64,000 nucleotides of DNA from JBOFDK01 sp051646925 (GTDB taxonomy: Bacteria > Bacillota > Clostridia > Lachnospirales > Cellulosilyticaceae), in assembly GCA_051646925.1 (NCBI GenBank), contig JBOFDK010000090.1, positions 10,091 through 74,090 of the forward strand, given 5' to 3'. Both the position numbers and the translations under genes were made by a program. The notes below the pieces were generated by a model. The model searched no databases, had not been told where the DNA came from, and worked only from the letters and a program-made list of their open reading frames with translations. How positions within the stretch are numbered: position 1 is the stretch's first letter; the number at the start of each line of letters is the position of its first letter. Below are positions 27,928 to 37,421 of the stretch, in pieces.

Positions 27928-29796
27928 TTAAATTTCCTTTATATCTTCTAATATTTGCGTTGCTATTTGTCTACTAGACATGTTTTGTTCTTTTAAAAGC
28001 ATCTCTACATCGCCATGCTCTACTATTCCATCTGCATATGCAAACGGTAAACACGTCGTTTTCATTTCATTCATTTTTAAAATTTCCATAACTTTTGATC
28101 CAAAACCACCTGTTAAAATATGATCTTCTATCGTATATATTTTAGGATAATATTCCGCTATCGAACATATGCCTTCCACATCCATTGGCCAAATACAAGG
28201 AACTTCTATAACTGCGCACATTATACCTTCATCTAACAATAACTCACGAACTGCAAGTGCCCATTGAACACTTTTACCAGTTGCAAGAATAGCACAATCT
28301 GACCCACCTTCTAGTTCTTCTATAGTTGGATCGTTATAATCACATTTGTAACTAATATCAATTTTTGTAGCACCTCTTGGATATCTGATTGCAACCGGAC
28401 TATTAAGCGTTAGTGCATATCTTAATGCATCTTCCACCTCTTCAGGCATCTTAGGCGATAAAATTGTCATATTTGGAATTAAGCTCAAAAACCCAATATC
28501 AAATATACCTTGGTGCGTACTTCCATCTTCTCCAACAAGCCCTGCTCTATCAACACATAATACAACTGGTAAATTTTGCAAAGCAACATCATGAAGAATT
28601 TGATCAAATGCACGTTGTAAAAATGATGAATATATAGCAACTATTGGTTTGAAGCCTTTTATAGCAAGTCCTGCAGCAAAAGTAACTGCATGTTGTTCTG
28701 CAATTCCAACATCAAAAAAACGATCCTTATATACTTCGGAAAACTCTTGTAGTCCTGTACCTTCTGCCATAGCTGCCGTAATTGCAACTATATCTTTATC
28801 ATTTTCAGCTTCTTTCATAATTGCATTCCCAAATGCATTTGAAAATGTATATTTATTTGGATTTGTAGCGGGAACACCTTCTTTTACATTGAATTTTCCA
28901 ACTCCATGATATGCACTTGGATTTTCTTCAGCTTTTTTATACCCTTTGCCTTTTTTTGTTTTTATATGAATTAAAATTGGACCTTTAAGTTCTTTTGCAT
29001 TTTCAAATATTTCAATTAATTCTTCAAAATCATGCCCATCAATAGGTCCTAAATACGTAAATCCCATTTCTTCAAATAGCGTATTTGCCATAATGAATGT
29101 TTTAATACTTTCTTTTGTTCTTCTAACTGTATGAACAAGTCCATTTCCTACTAGTGGAATTTTGCCTAAAAATCCTTGTACATCTTCTTTTGCACGTGCA
29201 TATTCTGTTGTTGAACGTAAATGATTTAAATATTTACCCATACCTCCAACATTTTCTGAAATACTCATTTCATTATCATTTAAAATAACGATTAAATTAT
29301 TGTTACCTCTACCTGCATTATTTAGCGCTTCATATGCCATTCCGCCGCTTAATGCTCCATCTCCTATTACTGCCATTACATTATGGTCTTCGTTTCTTAA
29401 ATCACGCGCAACTGCTAATCCAAGTGCTGCTGAAATAGATGTTGAGCTATGTCCTGTTTCAAATACATCATGAGGACTCTCTTTACACTTTGGAAATCCG
29501 CTCATACCACCGTATTGTCTTAGTGATTTAAATTCAGCTCTTCTTCCTGTCAAAAGTTTGTGTACATAAGCTTGATGTCCTACATCAAATACCACCTCAT
29601 CTTTTGGCGAATTAAATACATAATGCATTGCAATTGTAAGTTCAACTACTCCTAAATTCGAAGCTAAATGTCCTCCTGTTTTAGAAATACTATGAATCAA
29701 AAATTTACGAATATCTTTTGCTAAAAGTGGTAATTCTTCCACTGGTAATTTTTTTAAGTCTTCAATATTTTTGATAGCATCTAATTTTTTTAACAT
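27928..29796 (-). CDS. dxs: 1-deoxy-D-xylulose-5-phosphate synthase
   Basis: First enzyme of the MEP isoprenoid pathway; condenses pyruvate and glyceraldehyde-3-phosphate with thiamine diphosphate. The 622-residue protein has TPP motif GDGALSGG..NN (about residues 145-175), the pyrimidine-binding domain VGIAEQHAVTFAAGLA and the C-terminal transketolase domain. Normal length. Together with ispA nearby it supplies prenyl diphosphates. A 36-bp tandem repeat lies upstream of its start. Confidence 0.96.
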   Translation of the reverse strand: MLKKLDAIKNIEDLKKLPVEELPLLAKDIRKFLIHSISKTGGHLASNLGVVELTIAMHYVFNSPKDEVVFDVGHQAYVHKLLTGRRAEFKSLRQYGGMSGFPKCKESPHDVFETGHSSTSISAALGLAVARDLRNEDHNVMAVIGDGALSGGMAYEALNNAGRGNNNLIVILNDNEMSISENVGGMGKYLNHLRSTTEYARAKEDVQGFLGKIPLVGNGLVHTVRRTKESIKTFIMANTLFEEMGFTYLGPIDGHDFEELIEIFENAKELKGPILIHIKTKKGKGYKKAEENPSAYHGVGKFNVKEGVPATNPNKYTFSNAFGNAIMKEAENDKDIVAITAAMAEGTGLQEFSEVYKDRFFDVGIAEQHAVTFAAGLAIKGFKPIVAIYSSFLQRAFDQILHDVALQNLPVVLCVDRAGLVGEDGSTHQGIFDIGFLSLIPNMTILSPKMPEEVEDALRYALTLNSPVAIRYPRGATKIDISYKCDYNDPTIEELEGGSDCAILATGKSVQWALAVRELLLDEGIMCAVIEVPCIWPMDVEGICSIAEYYPKIYTIEDHILTGGFGSKVMEILKMNEMKTTCLPFAYADGIVEHGDVEMLLKEQNMSSRQIATQILEDIKEI

Positions 29797-29836
29797 ATCT
29801 TATTCTCACCTTCTGTACATACATTTTATATTATTT

Positions 29837-30016
29837 ATAACCATTATAATGCCATTATCTATTAATTATAATATAACCATTATGATACAATCATCTAATA
29901 ATTATATTATAACTATTATAATGTAATTATCTACTACTCATAATATAACTATTATGATGCAATTATCTACTAATTATAATATAACTATTATGATGCAATT
30001 ATTTACTAATTATAAA
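29837..30016. repeat. Tandem repeat, 5 x 36 bp
   Basis: Five head-to-tail units of exactly 36 bp (starting 29837, 29873, 29909, 29945, 29981), each beginning ATAAC(C/T)ATTAT. Units 4 and 5 differ at few positions and 1-3 at more. They are almost pure A/T and non-coding. They fill the gap between the phosphatase-like gene and dxs, so copy number could alter the dxs leader or read-through. Confidence 0.9.
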
Positions 30017-30019
30017 GAA

Positions 30020-30045
30020 AGACTATCGCATAAGTGCGACAGTCT
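30020..30045 (-). terminator. Terminator-like hairpin after the phosphatase-like gene
   Basis: An 11-bp stem (AGACTATCGCA with TGCGACAGTCT, one mismatch, 4-nt loop) ends just before the stop codon at 30047. The downstream minus-strand sequence TTTCTTTATAA is moderately T-rich. Confidence 0.6.
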
Positions 30046-30046
30046 G

Positions 30047-30499
30047 TTAAGCCATTGGTATAAATACAAGAGCGGTTGCAATACCTAAAATTGCACCTGC
30101 TGCTACTTGAATCGGAGTATGACCTAAAAGTTCTTTAAGACGTCGTTCAAGCGTAACACTCGGATCTTGCATTACATCAATAATTCTATTTAATAAAGCA
30201 GCTTGTTTACCAGCTTCTAAACGTACATTCGTCGCATCGTACATAACAACAAAACAAAAAACTGCTGCAACTGCAAATAACGGACTATTATATCCATATG
30301 ATTGGCCAACACCTACTGCAACTGCTGTAGTAAATGAACTATGAGAACTTGGCATTCCCCCTGATGAAATAAATTTATGCAAATCCAACTTACGATCATT
30401 AACAAGAGTAAGTATTACTTTGATAAACTGTGCCAAAAACCAACTCAATAGCGAAACCATAAGAATATTATTTTCTAATATTTGTTGAAATCCATTCAT
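30047..30499 (-). CDS. Divergent PAP2 family membrane phosphatase (YuiD-type)
   Basis: A 150-residue membrane protein with about four helices and the phosphatase signature SSGGMPSSHSSF at residues ~45-56. This resembles the SRxxxxxHxxxD-type acid phosphatase family, here of the short DUF212 class. The reaction is uncertain; lipid-linked diphosphate hydrolysis is the usual suggestion. It is adjacent to ispA (9 nt), which makes prenyl diphosphates and is a plausible functional link. Confidence 0.8.
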   Translation of the reverse strand: MNGFQQILENNILMVSLLSWFLAQFIKVILTLVNDRKLDLHKFISSGGMPSSHSSFTTAVAVGVGQSYGYNSPLFAVAAVFCFVVMYDATNVRLEAGKQAALLNRIIDVMQDPSVTLERRLKELLGHTPIQVAAGAILGIATALVFIPMA

Positions 30500-30508
30500 T
30501 ATCTATCC

Positions 30509-31384
30509 CTAGCACTTACGTTTCACAAGGTGCTTTGCAAGTTCTTGCAAAATGTAAGTGTCCCCTTCTATATAGTCTAAACATCGAATTGCCTTCACTG
30601 TTAACTCTTGGGCAATTTCATAACATTCCTCTATACTGTAATAATGAGTATATGTTTTTTTACAATTTTTAATATCACTCTTTATTGGTTTTCCAAGTTC
30701 TTCCCTTGTGCTTGTTTCATCTAGCACATCATCAATAATTTGAAAAACCTTCCCAATATACTTTCCATATGTTTCTAAAGCGCTAATTTCCTGCGGTGAA
30801 GCATGTCCTAGTATAGCGCCCATTTTTGTTGCTGCGCCAAGAAGTGCGCCTGTTTTATGCATATGGATAAAATCAAGGTCTGATATAGTAATGTTTTCAT
30901 TATCATTATCCATATCTAGCACTTGTCCTCCAATCATTCCACGCCATCCACTTGCATTCGCTAAAACGTTTGCTGCGCTAAGACGTGATAAATCTTCGCT
31001 TTCTAGTGCATCTTGCATCATACATTCATACGCATAGTTTAAAAGTGCATCTCCCGCTAAAATAGCTGTTGCCTCTCCATATACTATATGATTGGTAGGT
31101 TTTCCGCGTCTAAAATCATCGTTATCCATACTAGGTAAATCATCATGTATTAAAGAATACGTATGAATCATCTCTATTGCACCTAAAAACGCGTCAATAT
31201 TTCCGCTTCCACCAACTGCTTCGTATGCAAGTAACATAAGTATTGGTCGAATTCTTTTACCACCTGCATTTACACTATACTCCATAGATTCTAATAAAGT
31301 AGCAAACGGTCCCTGAACAACAGGCATTACTTTTTTCAGGACTGCCTCTATTTTTTCTTGATAATTTTCAAGCGTTTTATGCAT
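30509..31384 (-). CDS. ispA: Farnesyl diphosphate synthase (short-chain polyprenyl synthase)
   Basis: A 291-residue all-helical prenyltransferase with the first Asp-rich motif DDLPSMDNDD (~residue 82) and the second DDVLD (~222). The residue pattern before the first motif (HTYSLIH) fits C15 product synthesis. It overlaps the stop of xseB; the xseA-xseB-ispA-dxs grouping is typical of Firmicutes. Confidence 0.93.
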   Translation of the reverse strand: MHKTLENYQEKIEAVLKKVMPVVQGPFATLLESMEYSVNAGGKRIRPILMLLAYEAVGGSGNIDAFLGAIEMIHTYSLIHDDLPSMDNDDFRRGKPTNHIVYGEATAILAGDALLNYAYECMMQDALESEDLSRLSAANVLANASGWRGMIGGQVLDMDNDNENITISDLDFIHMHKTGALLGAATKMGAILGHASPQEISALETYGKYIGKVFQIIDDVLDETSTREELGKPIKSDIKNCKKTYTHYYSIEECYEIAQELTVKAIRCLDYIEGDTYILQELAKHLVKRKC

Positions 31385-31601
31385 TCTCTAATTCTCCATT
31401 AATTTTTTGAAATCCACCTTGTTCTAAAAGATAAACTTCTTGCTCCGCTTTTTTTAGTGCCTGTTCACAAAACAAAGCAAGTTCAATGCCTTTTTTATAA
31501 TGTTTAATACTATCATCTAACGATAGAGTTCCTTCTTCTAACTCATAAATAAGCGATTCTAACGTAGTTAATGCAGTTTCAAACGTTTGTTTTTTTGCCA
31601 T
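31377..31601 (-). CDS. xseB: Exodeoxyribonuclease VII small subunit
   Basis: A 74-residue helical protein with the family pattern FETALTTLESLIYELEEG and LDDSIKHYKKGIEL. It binds XseA to form the single-strand exonuclease. It lies 5 nt after xseA and overlaps ispA by 8 nt, supporting one transcript. Confidence 0.92.
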   Translation of the reverse strand: MAKKQTFETALTTLESLIYELEEGTLSLDDSIKHYKKGIELALFCEQALKKAEQEVYLLEQGGFQKINGELENA

Positions 31602-31606
31602 TGTAT

Positions 31607-32809
31607 TTATCCTTTCTCTTCTACTTTGCCAATAATATATCCACTTTGCAGTGTAAGTTTAAAAGTATCGCCTATTTCAACGTCTTTTGATGTTTTAAGT
31701 AAATTTTCATCATCTCCTATTGTAGCTATTCCATAACCACGACTTAACGTTTTTAGCGGAGATAATGCATCTAATTTAAGCGCTGCGCCTGTTAGCTTTT
31801 GCCTATGCGTCATAAGTACTTTTTTGTACTTATCTTCAATTTGATTAACTTTATTATCAACTAGTATCATCTTGTCTTCAAAATAACGCTGCTTATATTT
31901 GTATACTGGCCGATCAATTAACATCTGAAATTGATTTTTTTGATTTTTCAAAAATTGCATCGTAACGTACTCTAACTGCTTTTTCGCATTAATTATACGT
32001 TCCTCTAATACTTCTATTGATGGAAATACAATTTCTGCAGCTTGCGATGGCGTAGCTGCGCGTCTATCACTTACAAAATCTGATATTGTAAAATCAACTT
32101 CATGACCGACTGCTGAAACTATCGGTATATTCATTTGGCTAATAGTTCTAGCTAATGTTTCATCATTAAACGCCCACAAATCTTCAATCGATCCACCGCC
32201 GCGCCCTATAATAATAACATCTACAATATTATCTTCCTCTATTTTACGTAGCGCCTCTATAAGTTCATTTGGAGCTAGAGGTCCTTGCACATGAGCTGGA
32301 TAAATATATATTGGAATGTTAGGATTACGACGCCTTGCAACTTCAATAATATCTTTAATTGCAGCACCCGTATGTGATGTAACTACTCCAACTGCCTTTG
32401 GCAACGTTGGAATCGGTTGTTTTTTATAGTCATCAAATAACCCTTCGTTATATAATTTCTTCTTTAATTTTTCATATGCTTCATAAAGGGTACCTTTGCC
32501 TTGCTGTTCTATCTCAGTAACATATGCTTGGTAACTACCTGTTCTTTCATATAGTGATAGTCTACATCTGCAATAGATTTTTTGACCTTCTTCAATTTGA
32601 AATTCAAGCTTTAACGCATCTTTTGAAAACATAACCGCTGAGACACTACTTTTTTCATCTTTTAGAGTGAAATAAATATGGCCTGATTGATGATATTTAC
32701 AATTTGATACTTCTCCTGAAACCCAAACGTCTGATAAAACGTAGTCTTCTTCTAATAGCCTTGCAACGTACCGATTGACATCTGATACACTAACTATCTT
32801 TTTCTTCAT
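31607..32809 (-). CDS. xseA: Exodeoxyribonuclease VII large subunit
   Basis: Catalytic subunit; degrades single-stranded DNA from both ends. The 400-residue protein has an N-terminal OB-fold (VWVSGEVSNCKYHQSGHIYF), a catalytic core with GVVTSHTGAAIKDI and GRGGGSIEDLWAFN, and a C-terminal coiled coil. The start at 32809 lies inside the nusB gene (20-nt overlap), with GAGGG upstream. Confidence 0.95.
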   Translation of the reverse strand: MKKKIVSVSDVNRYVARLLEEDYVLSDVWVSGEVSNCKYHQSGHIYFTLKDEKSSVSAVMFSKDALKLEFQIEEGQKIYCRCRLSLYERTGSYQAYVTEIEQQGKGTLYEAYEKLKKKLYNEGLFDDYKKQPIPTLPKAVGVVTSHTGAAIKDIIEVARRRNPNIPIYIYPAHVQGPLAPNELIEALRKIEEDNIVDVIIIGRGGGSIEDLWAFNDETLARTISQMNIPIVSAVGHEVDFTISDFVSDRRAATPSQAAEIVFPSIEVLEERIINAKKQLEYVTMQFLKNQKNQFQMLIDRPVYKYKQRYFEDKMILVDNKVNQIEDKYKKVLMTHRQKLTGAALKLDALSPLKTLSRGYGIATIGDDENLLKTSKDVEIGDTFKLTLQSGYIIGKVEEKG

Positions 32810-33212
32810 TAGTGCCCTCTATAGCTTGTGCAATTTTTCCAAGTACACCATTTATAAAATGTGGTGATTTGTCTGTACTATAAATTTTTGCAATTTCAAT
32901 AGCTTCATTGATTGCTACTTTTGAAGGAATATCTTTTCCCCATTTAATTTCATATATAGCCATTTTAAGAAGCATAAGGTCTACCTTTGCAATTCGGCTA
33001 ATAGACCAGTTATCACTACTTGATTCAATTATATTATTAATTTCTTCATCTTTATTTATAATACCTAAATATTCTTCTCTAACAAATTCTTTTACTTTAC
33101 CTGTAACGTCAGTTAAGTACTGCTCTAACATATCTTCATCATTTCTATCTTCTTGAAATGATTTTTCAAATAGCATTTTCATTATTAATTCTCTGGCTTC
33201 ACGTCTAGTCAT
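32790..33212 (-). CDS. nusB: Transcription antitermination factor NusB
   Basis: With NusE (ribosomal protein S10) it binds boxA in rRNA leaders. The 140-residue all-helical protein starts TRREARELIMKMLFEKSF and ends with INGVLGKIAQAI, the family C-terminal helix. Normal length; located after the Asp23 gene as in many Firmicutes. Confidence 0.93.
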   Translation of the reverse strand: MTRREARELIMKMLFEKSFQEDRNDEDMLEQYLTDVTGKVKEFVREEYLGIINKDEEINNIIESSSDNWSISRIAKVDLMLLKMAIYEIKWGKDIPSKVAINEAIEIAKIYSTDKSPHFINGVLGKIAQAIEGTNEEKDS

Positions 33213-33260
33213 TTTTTCCTCCTAAGGCCATTCTTCGGGTTTTGAAATTTATACAATTAA

Positions 33261-33291
33261 TAGGCTAACCTAACATTATTAGGTTAGCCTA
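33261..33291. terminator. Hairpin between the Asp23 gene and nusB
   Basis: A perfect 13-bp stem TAGGCTAACCTAA / TTAGGTTAGCCTA with a 5-nt loop, just after the Asp23 stop. T-runs are poor on the minus strand, so it may be a partial terminator, an RNA-stability hairpin or an operator. Confidence 0.5.
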
Positions 33292-33295
33292 TGTT

Positions 33296-33682
33296 TTAAT
33301 ACTCTTCAGCTGTTTTAGTTTTTGGGAATTCAATACCTACAACATGTACATCAACTGTTTTAACTACAAGTCCTGTCATAGTTTCAATAGAATTCTTCAC
33401 CTTTTTTTGAATATTTAAACCTACTTCTTTTAACTTTGTCCCATATTTAAGTTTACACATAAGTTCAACAAAAACTTCATCTTCACTTACTGTAATTTTT
33501 ACACCTTTGGCTGCTTTTTTACCGCGCATAGTTTGTACTAGGTCATTTTTACCACCTATAGACTCTATTCCGTCAACTTCAAGTGCTGCAATTTCTGCAA
33601 TAACCGCAACTACATCATCTGCAATTTGAATTTGTCCTTCTTCATTTTCTATTTCAACATTCATGCTTTTAGTTTCTTCCAT
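33296..33682 (-). CDS. Asp23/Gls24 family envelope stress protein (YqhY-type)
   Basis: A 128-residue protein with the family features: IQIADDVVAVIAEIAALEVDGI, then GVKITVSEDEVFVELMCKLKYG and a C-terminal segment ending TVDVHVVGIEF. Members associate with the membrane or acetyl-CoA carboxylase regulation; the role in clostridia is unclear. The position before nusB is conserved. Start at 33682 with AGGAGGTAAC. Confidence 0.88.
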   Translation of the reverse strand: MEETKSMNVEIENEEGQIQIADDVVAVIAEIAALEVDGIESIGGKNDLVQTMRGKKAAKGVKITVSEDEVFVELMCKLKYGTKLKEVGLNIQKKVKNSIETMTGLVVKTVDVHVVGIEFPKTKTAEEY

Positions 33683-33782
33683 TTTTGTTACCTCCTAATA
33701 ATTTCCGAATATAAACTCTATTTTTACTCTTATTATAACCACTTTTTATAACTTTTGTAAATGTTTTTGAAAGACTATCCTA

Positions 33783-33834
33783 ACAAAAATAAAAAGGAAC
33801 TATCACATAATTGTAATAGTTCCTTTTATTTTTG
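33783..33834 (-). terminator. Terminator of the spoIIIA operon
   Basis: A long stem, AACAAAAATAAAAGGAACTA on one arm and its near complement on the other, loop rich in A/T, ending in TTTTTATTTTTG. It starts directly after the spoIIIAH stop. Confidence 0.8.
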
Positions 33835-34662
33835 TTAGTTTACTGATGTTGAAAGACGTGCTATTTTAATTTGACCTACTGTACATCCTGTTTTTCTTTG
33901 AACAATTTCTTCAATTTGTGCGTACTCATCATCTGAAATTTCTTCTTTGTTAACTATTACATCAATTGTATCATCATCCATTCTTACAAAAACATCTTTA
34001 AATCCTTTTGCACGAAGTAATGATTCTGATGCATTTTCTTTTTCAATACGTTTTTGAATAGCTAAAAGATTTTCAGCAGCTTTTGCTTTTTGTTCTTTTT
34101 CTACATTGTTATCTTCTACAAATTTTGTAAGTTGTTCAATTTGTGAAGAACGAGCTTGCTCACGAAGCATTTTTTCTTCTGCAAAATAGTTAACTGCAAC
34201 TTTTTTAGTATCTGTTTCAGTATTACCTAAATCTGCATTTGCAAATTCTGTTGCTTTTTTAGTAATTACAACTTCTTCTGAAAGTAACTCATCTGTTACT
34301 GCTACTTCGAAGAAAGCATCTTCTAATGCTGCTATTTCTGCATCTGTTAATAATACACCTGTTTCTTCATCATAAGCATCTGGCGCTATTGTTTCGATGT
34401 CATCTTCGCTATCAAAAAATCCTGCATGTACTACTAAGTCTTGATTTTCAATACTTACATCCCCTGCCATATTGTCAGCAAAATCTGGTGTTGATAATAC
34501 AGATTGTGTATCAATTAAGCTTAAGTACCCTGCAATTGCAATCATAAATACTAATACTGTAACGATAACATGATTTCGTTTAAAGTTCATACCTTTTACT
34601 TTCGCCTTCATTCTTCTACCTGTTTCTTTCATACCTTTAGTTTGCATTTTTTTAAATTTCAT
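33835..34662 (-). CDS. spoIIIAH: Stage III sporulation protein AH
   Basis: Mother-cell partner of forespore SpoIIQ in the feeding-channel complex. From the chosen start it has 275 residues: a basic N-terminus, a transmembrane helix (about residues 30-50), an acidic linker, a coiled coil (~145-200) and a C-terminal ring-building YscJ/FliF-like domain (LLRAKGFKDVFVRMDDDTID). An in-frame start 20 codons upstream lies in spoIIIAG; ATG 34662 has GAGGAGG 9 nt before it. The linker region is longer and more acidic than in the Bacillus protein (218 residues). Confidence 0.9.
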   Translation of the reverse strand: MKFKKMQTKGMKETGRRMKAKVKGMNFKRNHVIVTVLVFMIAIAGYLSLIDTQSVLSTPDFADNMAGDVSIENQDLVVHAGFFDSEDDIETIAPDAYDEETGVLLTDAEIAALEDAFFEVAVTDELLSEEVVITKKATEFANADLGNTETDTKKVAVNYFAEEKMLREQARSSQIEQLTKFVEDNNVEKEQKAKAAENLLAIQKRIEKENASESLLRAKGFKDVFVRMDDDTIDVIVNKEEISDDEYAQIEEIVQRKTGCTVGQIKIARLSTSVN

Positions 34663-34675
34663 TTTTTTCTCCTCC

Positions 34676-35236
34676 TCATTTTGTAGCCATTTTAAATACG
34701 GCAATTTTATGTACTGGAACATTTAAAACTGATGAAACAGATTTCATAATAGCATCTTTTACGATAATATCGTCTGCCCCTTCAGCGAAAACAATAACAC
34801 CTTCTATTTGAGGTTTGTTTTCTTTGATTACAAAAGGTGTATCACCTTTTTGCATGACAATCTTACGTTCAACATCTTGTTTTTTATTAGATTTTGTACG
34901 TCCTGAATTGTCGCTTTCATCTGTATCTTGCACACTCTCCACTACTTCTTCTGCAAGTATCATTTCATTTGTTGTGCTTGTAGTGACCATAACTTTTGTA
35001 TTCCCTGCACCTTCTAGCGTTGCGAGAATTGTTTCTAACCTTACTTCTAGCTTTTCCTCATAAGTGAGTGCTTGCTTTTGTACTGCTTCTTCTGTCTCTT
35101 CAGTTGCAAAGGTAGCAATTACTGTGTTATCTGCTTTTGGTATATACGTCAGTATAATACCTAGAGCAACAACTCCTATTGCAATAAAGATTAGCATTTG
35201 TGTCTTGTTTTTGTTAATACCTCTCTCATCCTCCAT
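34676..35236 (-). CDS. spoIIIAG: Stage III sporulation protein AG
   Basis: Forms the large ring of the mother-cell-forespore channel. A 186-residue protein with one membrane helix (about residues 13-30) and a secretin-like ring-building domain with the typical ending KPQIEGVIVFAEGADD..LNVPVHKIAVFKM. Operon gene 15 nt after spoIIIAF. Confidence 0.93.
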   Translation of the reverse strand: MEDERGINKNKTQMLIFIAIGVVALGIILTYIPKADNTVIATFATEETEEAVQKQALTYEEKLEVRLETILATLEGAGNTKVMVTTSTTNEMILAEEVVESVQDTDESDNSGRTKSNKKQDVERKIVMQKGDTPFVIKENKPQIEGVIVFAEGADDIIVKDAIMKSVSSVLNVPVHKIAVFKMATK

Positions 35237-35251
35237 GTACTTCCTCCTTGA

Positions 35252-35830
35252 TTAATTATCCTGTACTATAATATGTATATTAGAGTTGTCCAAATTATAG
35301 AAGTCATTTATGAAATTTTTAATTTCTTTTTTTAATCTTTCTTCTGAAAGTACTATACTTTCGTTCTTATTGCCTTGTTCTATGCGGAATCCTCTATCAT
35401 CATTCGCGCAAACTACCATCTCAATTTCCAAAATTTTATAACTTCCACCTTCATAATTTGTTTCAACAACTATATCTGATACATCTATATCTAATTTTTT
35501 TTCCAAACGCTGCTCTATTTCTAATATAAGCTGATTTTCATAAATTTCTTTCATTCCTTCTACTTGTCTATCGTAGTTTTTTTCATAATCTAAAGATGTT
35601 ATTCCTTGCTCTAAGTTTGACTGATAAAAATTAATATAATTCATAACTGAAATCTCTTCGCCTAGTCCTATTTTTTGAATACCCGTAATTACTGGCAATA
35701 ATATAGTGTATAGTATTATAAATCCTAGAACGAATTTTATGTATTTTTTAAGCTCTGATACCGGAAAAATCATTTCCACTACCACGATAAAAAGCATCGT
35801 CCAAATTAACGTTTGTAAGTACTCTTTCAT
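35252..35830 (-). CDS. spoIIIAF: Stage III sporulation protein AF
   Basis: A 192-residue protein: two N-terminal membrane helices (about 7-27 and 33-50), then a soluble ring-type domain ending NSNIHIIVQDN. Position between spoIIIAE and spoIIIAG and the pattern FPVSELKKYIKFVLGFIIL identify it. Part of the channel's inner membrane platform. Confidence 0.92.
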   Translation of the reverse strand: MKEYLQTLIWTMLFIVVVEMIFPVSELKKYIKFVLGFIILYTILLPVITGIQKIGLGEEISVMNYINFYQSNLEQGITSLDYEKNYDRQVEGMKEIYENQLILEIEQRLEKKLDIDVSDIVVETNYEGGSYKILEIEMVVCANDDRGFRIEQGNKNESIVLSEERLKKEIKNFINDFYNLDNSNIHIIVQDN

Positions 35831-35842
35831 CTAAAGCTCCTC

Positions 35843-37006
35843 CTATGTAATACTTGCTCCAACGCTTGCACAAACGACCATGACCACAATACTTAATATA
35901 GCAACGATACTTGTAGAGCTTAATACAAACTGACACCCTTTTCCTAATACAGTTGCAATATCACTCATTTTTTTGTTTCCTATTGGCTGCACTATAGCCG
36001 CTGCTATGTGATACAAGGCAACATATCCAAACATTTTAATAAGCGGCACTGCTGCTAATATTACAATCCAAATAACTACTCCTACTGCAAATGAATTTTT
36101 TAGAAGATGCGCGCATGACATAATAAATTCCAATGCCCCTCGGCTTGTATCCCCTACTACCGGAATAAACGCTGTAGATAACGTTAAAGCTGATTTTTTT
36201 AGTGATACATCAATGTATGGTAATGTTAGTTTATACATCGTCATCAAACTTAAACTTAGCATCAAAATGCCTCTTAGTCCGTATTTGATACTTTTATAAA
36301 AAAGATTAATAAACTTATCAATTTTTATTTCTTCGCTCATCGTACTAACTATTTGTAATACGATTAAACCAATAATAACTGGAAGTAAAATATACTGCAT
36401 TATAAACGTCATAAGTTCGATTGCACCAACCATAACAATTGCTAATGCACTAGAAGATGTTACATATCCTGATACTGCCATAAAAGCGAGTAACGTAGGT
36501 AACGCCGCTGTAACAATATCTGATAAGCCATCTATCGTTTGTTGTGCTAGTGTGACTATAACAAATAGTGATTGGCTAATCGTTAAAATAATTAGTGTAT
36601 AACATGCTAAAAAAGCTACTTTTGTCGTATCCTTTGATTTAAATGCGCTGCTTAACGTTTGTAAAAATCCACACAATATAACGATAAGTGCAAATCGTAT
36701 AATTAAACTTAAATATGTATGTGTTTCTTTCATCAAAATATTGCCTATTTTATCTATTAGATATCCAAGTGAAAATTCTGTTTTTCCCATCAAGATATTT
36801 TGCACTTCTTCTTTTAGATCAAACGTTTGCAAATCAGGTCTATCAACAGTCAAAGACTCCATCGTATTTTCAATAGATTCCCAATCAAAAAGTTGAAGTT
36901 GACTACTCATAACATCATCTACATCCATACCTTGCACATATATTGCTGGAGTACATAGTATACAAAAAAGTACGACCCAAAATAAATTTTGTATTCGTTT
37001 TTTCAT
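35843..37006 (-). CDS. spoIIIAE: Stage III sporulation protein AE
   Basis: A 387-residue polytopic membrane protein of the channel. A signal-like N-terminus (MKKRIQNLFWVVLFCILC) is followed by an extracytoplasmic segment and about eight membrane helices; the segment PVVGDTSRGALEFIMSCAHL is typical. The frame is open 46 codons further upstream inside spoIIIAD, but ATG 37006 has a GGGGAGAA site and gives a normal N-terminus and length. Confidence 0.93.
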   Translation of the reverse strand: MKKRIQNLFWVVLFCILCTPAIYVQGMDVDDVMSSQLQLFDWESIENTMESLTVDRPDLQTFDLKEEVQNILMGKTEFSLGYLIDKIGNILMKETHTYLSLIIRFALIVILCGFLQTLSSAFKSKDTTKVAFLACYTLIILTISQSLFVIVTLAQQTIDGLSDIVTAALPTLLAFMAVSGYVTSSSALAIVMVGAIELMTFIMQYILLPVIIGLIVLQIVSTMSEEIKIDKFINLFYKSIKYGLRGILMLSLSLMTMYKLTLPYIDVSLKKSALTLSTAFIPVVGDTSRGALEFIMSCAHLLKNSFAVGVVIWIVILAAVPLIKMFGYVALYHIAAAIVQPIGNKKMSDIATVLGKGCQFVLSSTSIVAILSIVVMVVCASVGASIT

Positions 37007-37020
37007 TCGTCTTCTCCCCT

Positions 37021-37404
37021 TTAAAGCAACTGATTCACCAGCTCTACTAAGGCAAGTATAATCGGCGCTGCTAGTACAAGTACGATAATTTTCCCCCCGA
37101 GTTGTAATTTTGTTGCAACCGATTCTTCGCCCGTATCTTTGCATAATTGATAACCAAATTCCGTAATATATGCAACTCCTATTATTTTCAAAACAATTAC
37201 TAGATACGCATTGTCTAAATTAATTTTATTCCATAATTCTTGAATAAGTTCAATTACAACTCCAAGCTGCGGTACGATTAACAAAAATAGTAAACTCACC
37301 GCTGCTAATCTAATAATGCCGCCTCGTTCCTTATCATTTGAGCTAACGAAACTAATTATCAAACTCATACTAACCCCGAGAGTAACTAGCTTAATAATCT
37401 CCAC
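37021..37404 (-). CDS. spoIIIAD: Stage III sporulation protein AD
   Basis: A 127-residue protein with about four membrane helices, homologous in pattern to SpoIIIAC (YLVIVLKIIGVAYITEFG). Start is GTG at 37404 behind AGGGGG. Part of the mother-cell membrane platform of the channel. Confidence 0.92.
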   Translation of the reverse strand: MEIIKLVTLGVSMSLIISFVSSNDKERGGIIRLAAVSLLFLLIVPQLGVVIELIQELWNKINLDNAYLVIVLKIIGVAYITEFGYQLCKDTGEESVATKLQLGGKIIVLVLAAPIILALVELVNQLL

Positions 37405-37421
37405 CTCGCATTACCCCCTTA

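Noticed and set aside
29837..30016. Possible CRISPR array, because the repeat unit is 36 bp
   Set aside because: Units abut directly with no spacers, are A/T-only with graded divergence, and no cas genes are nearby; it is an ordinary tandem repeat.
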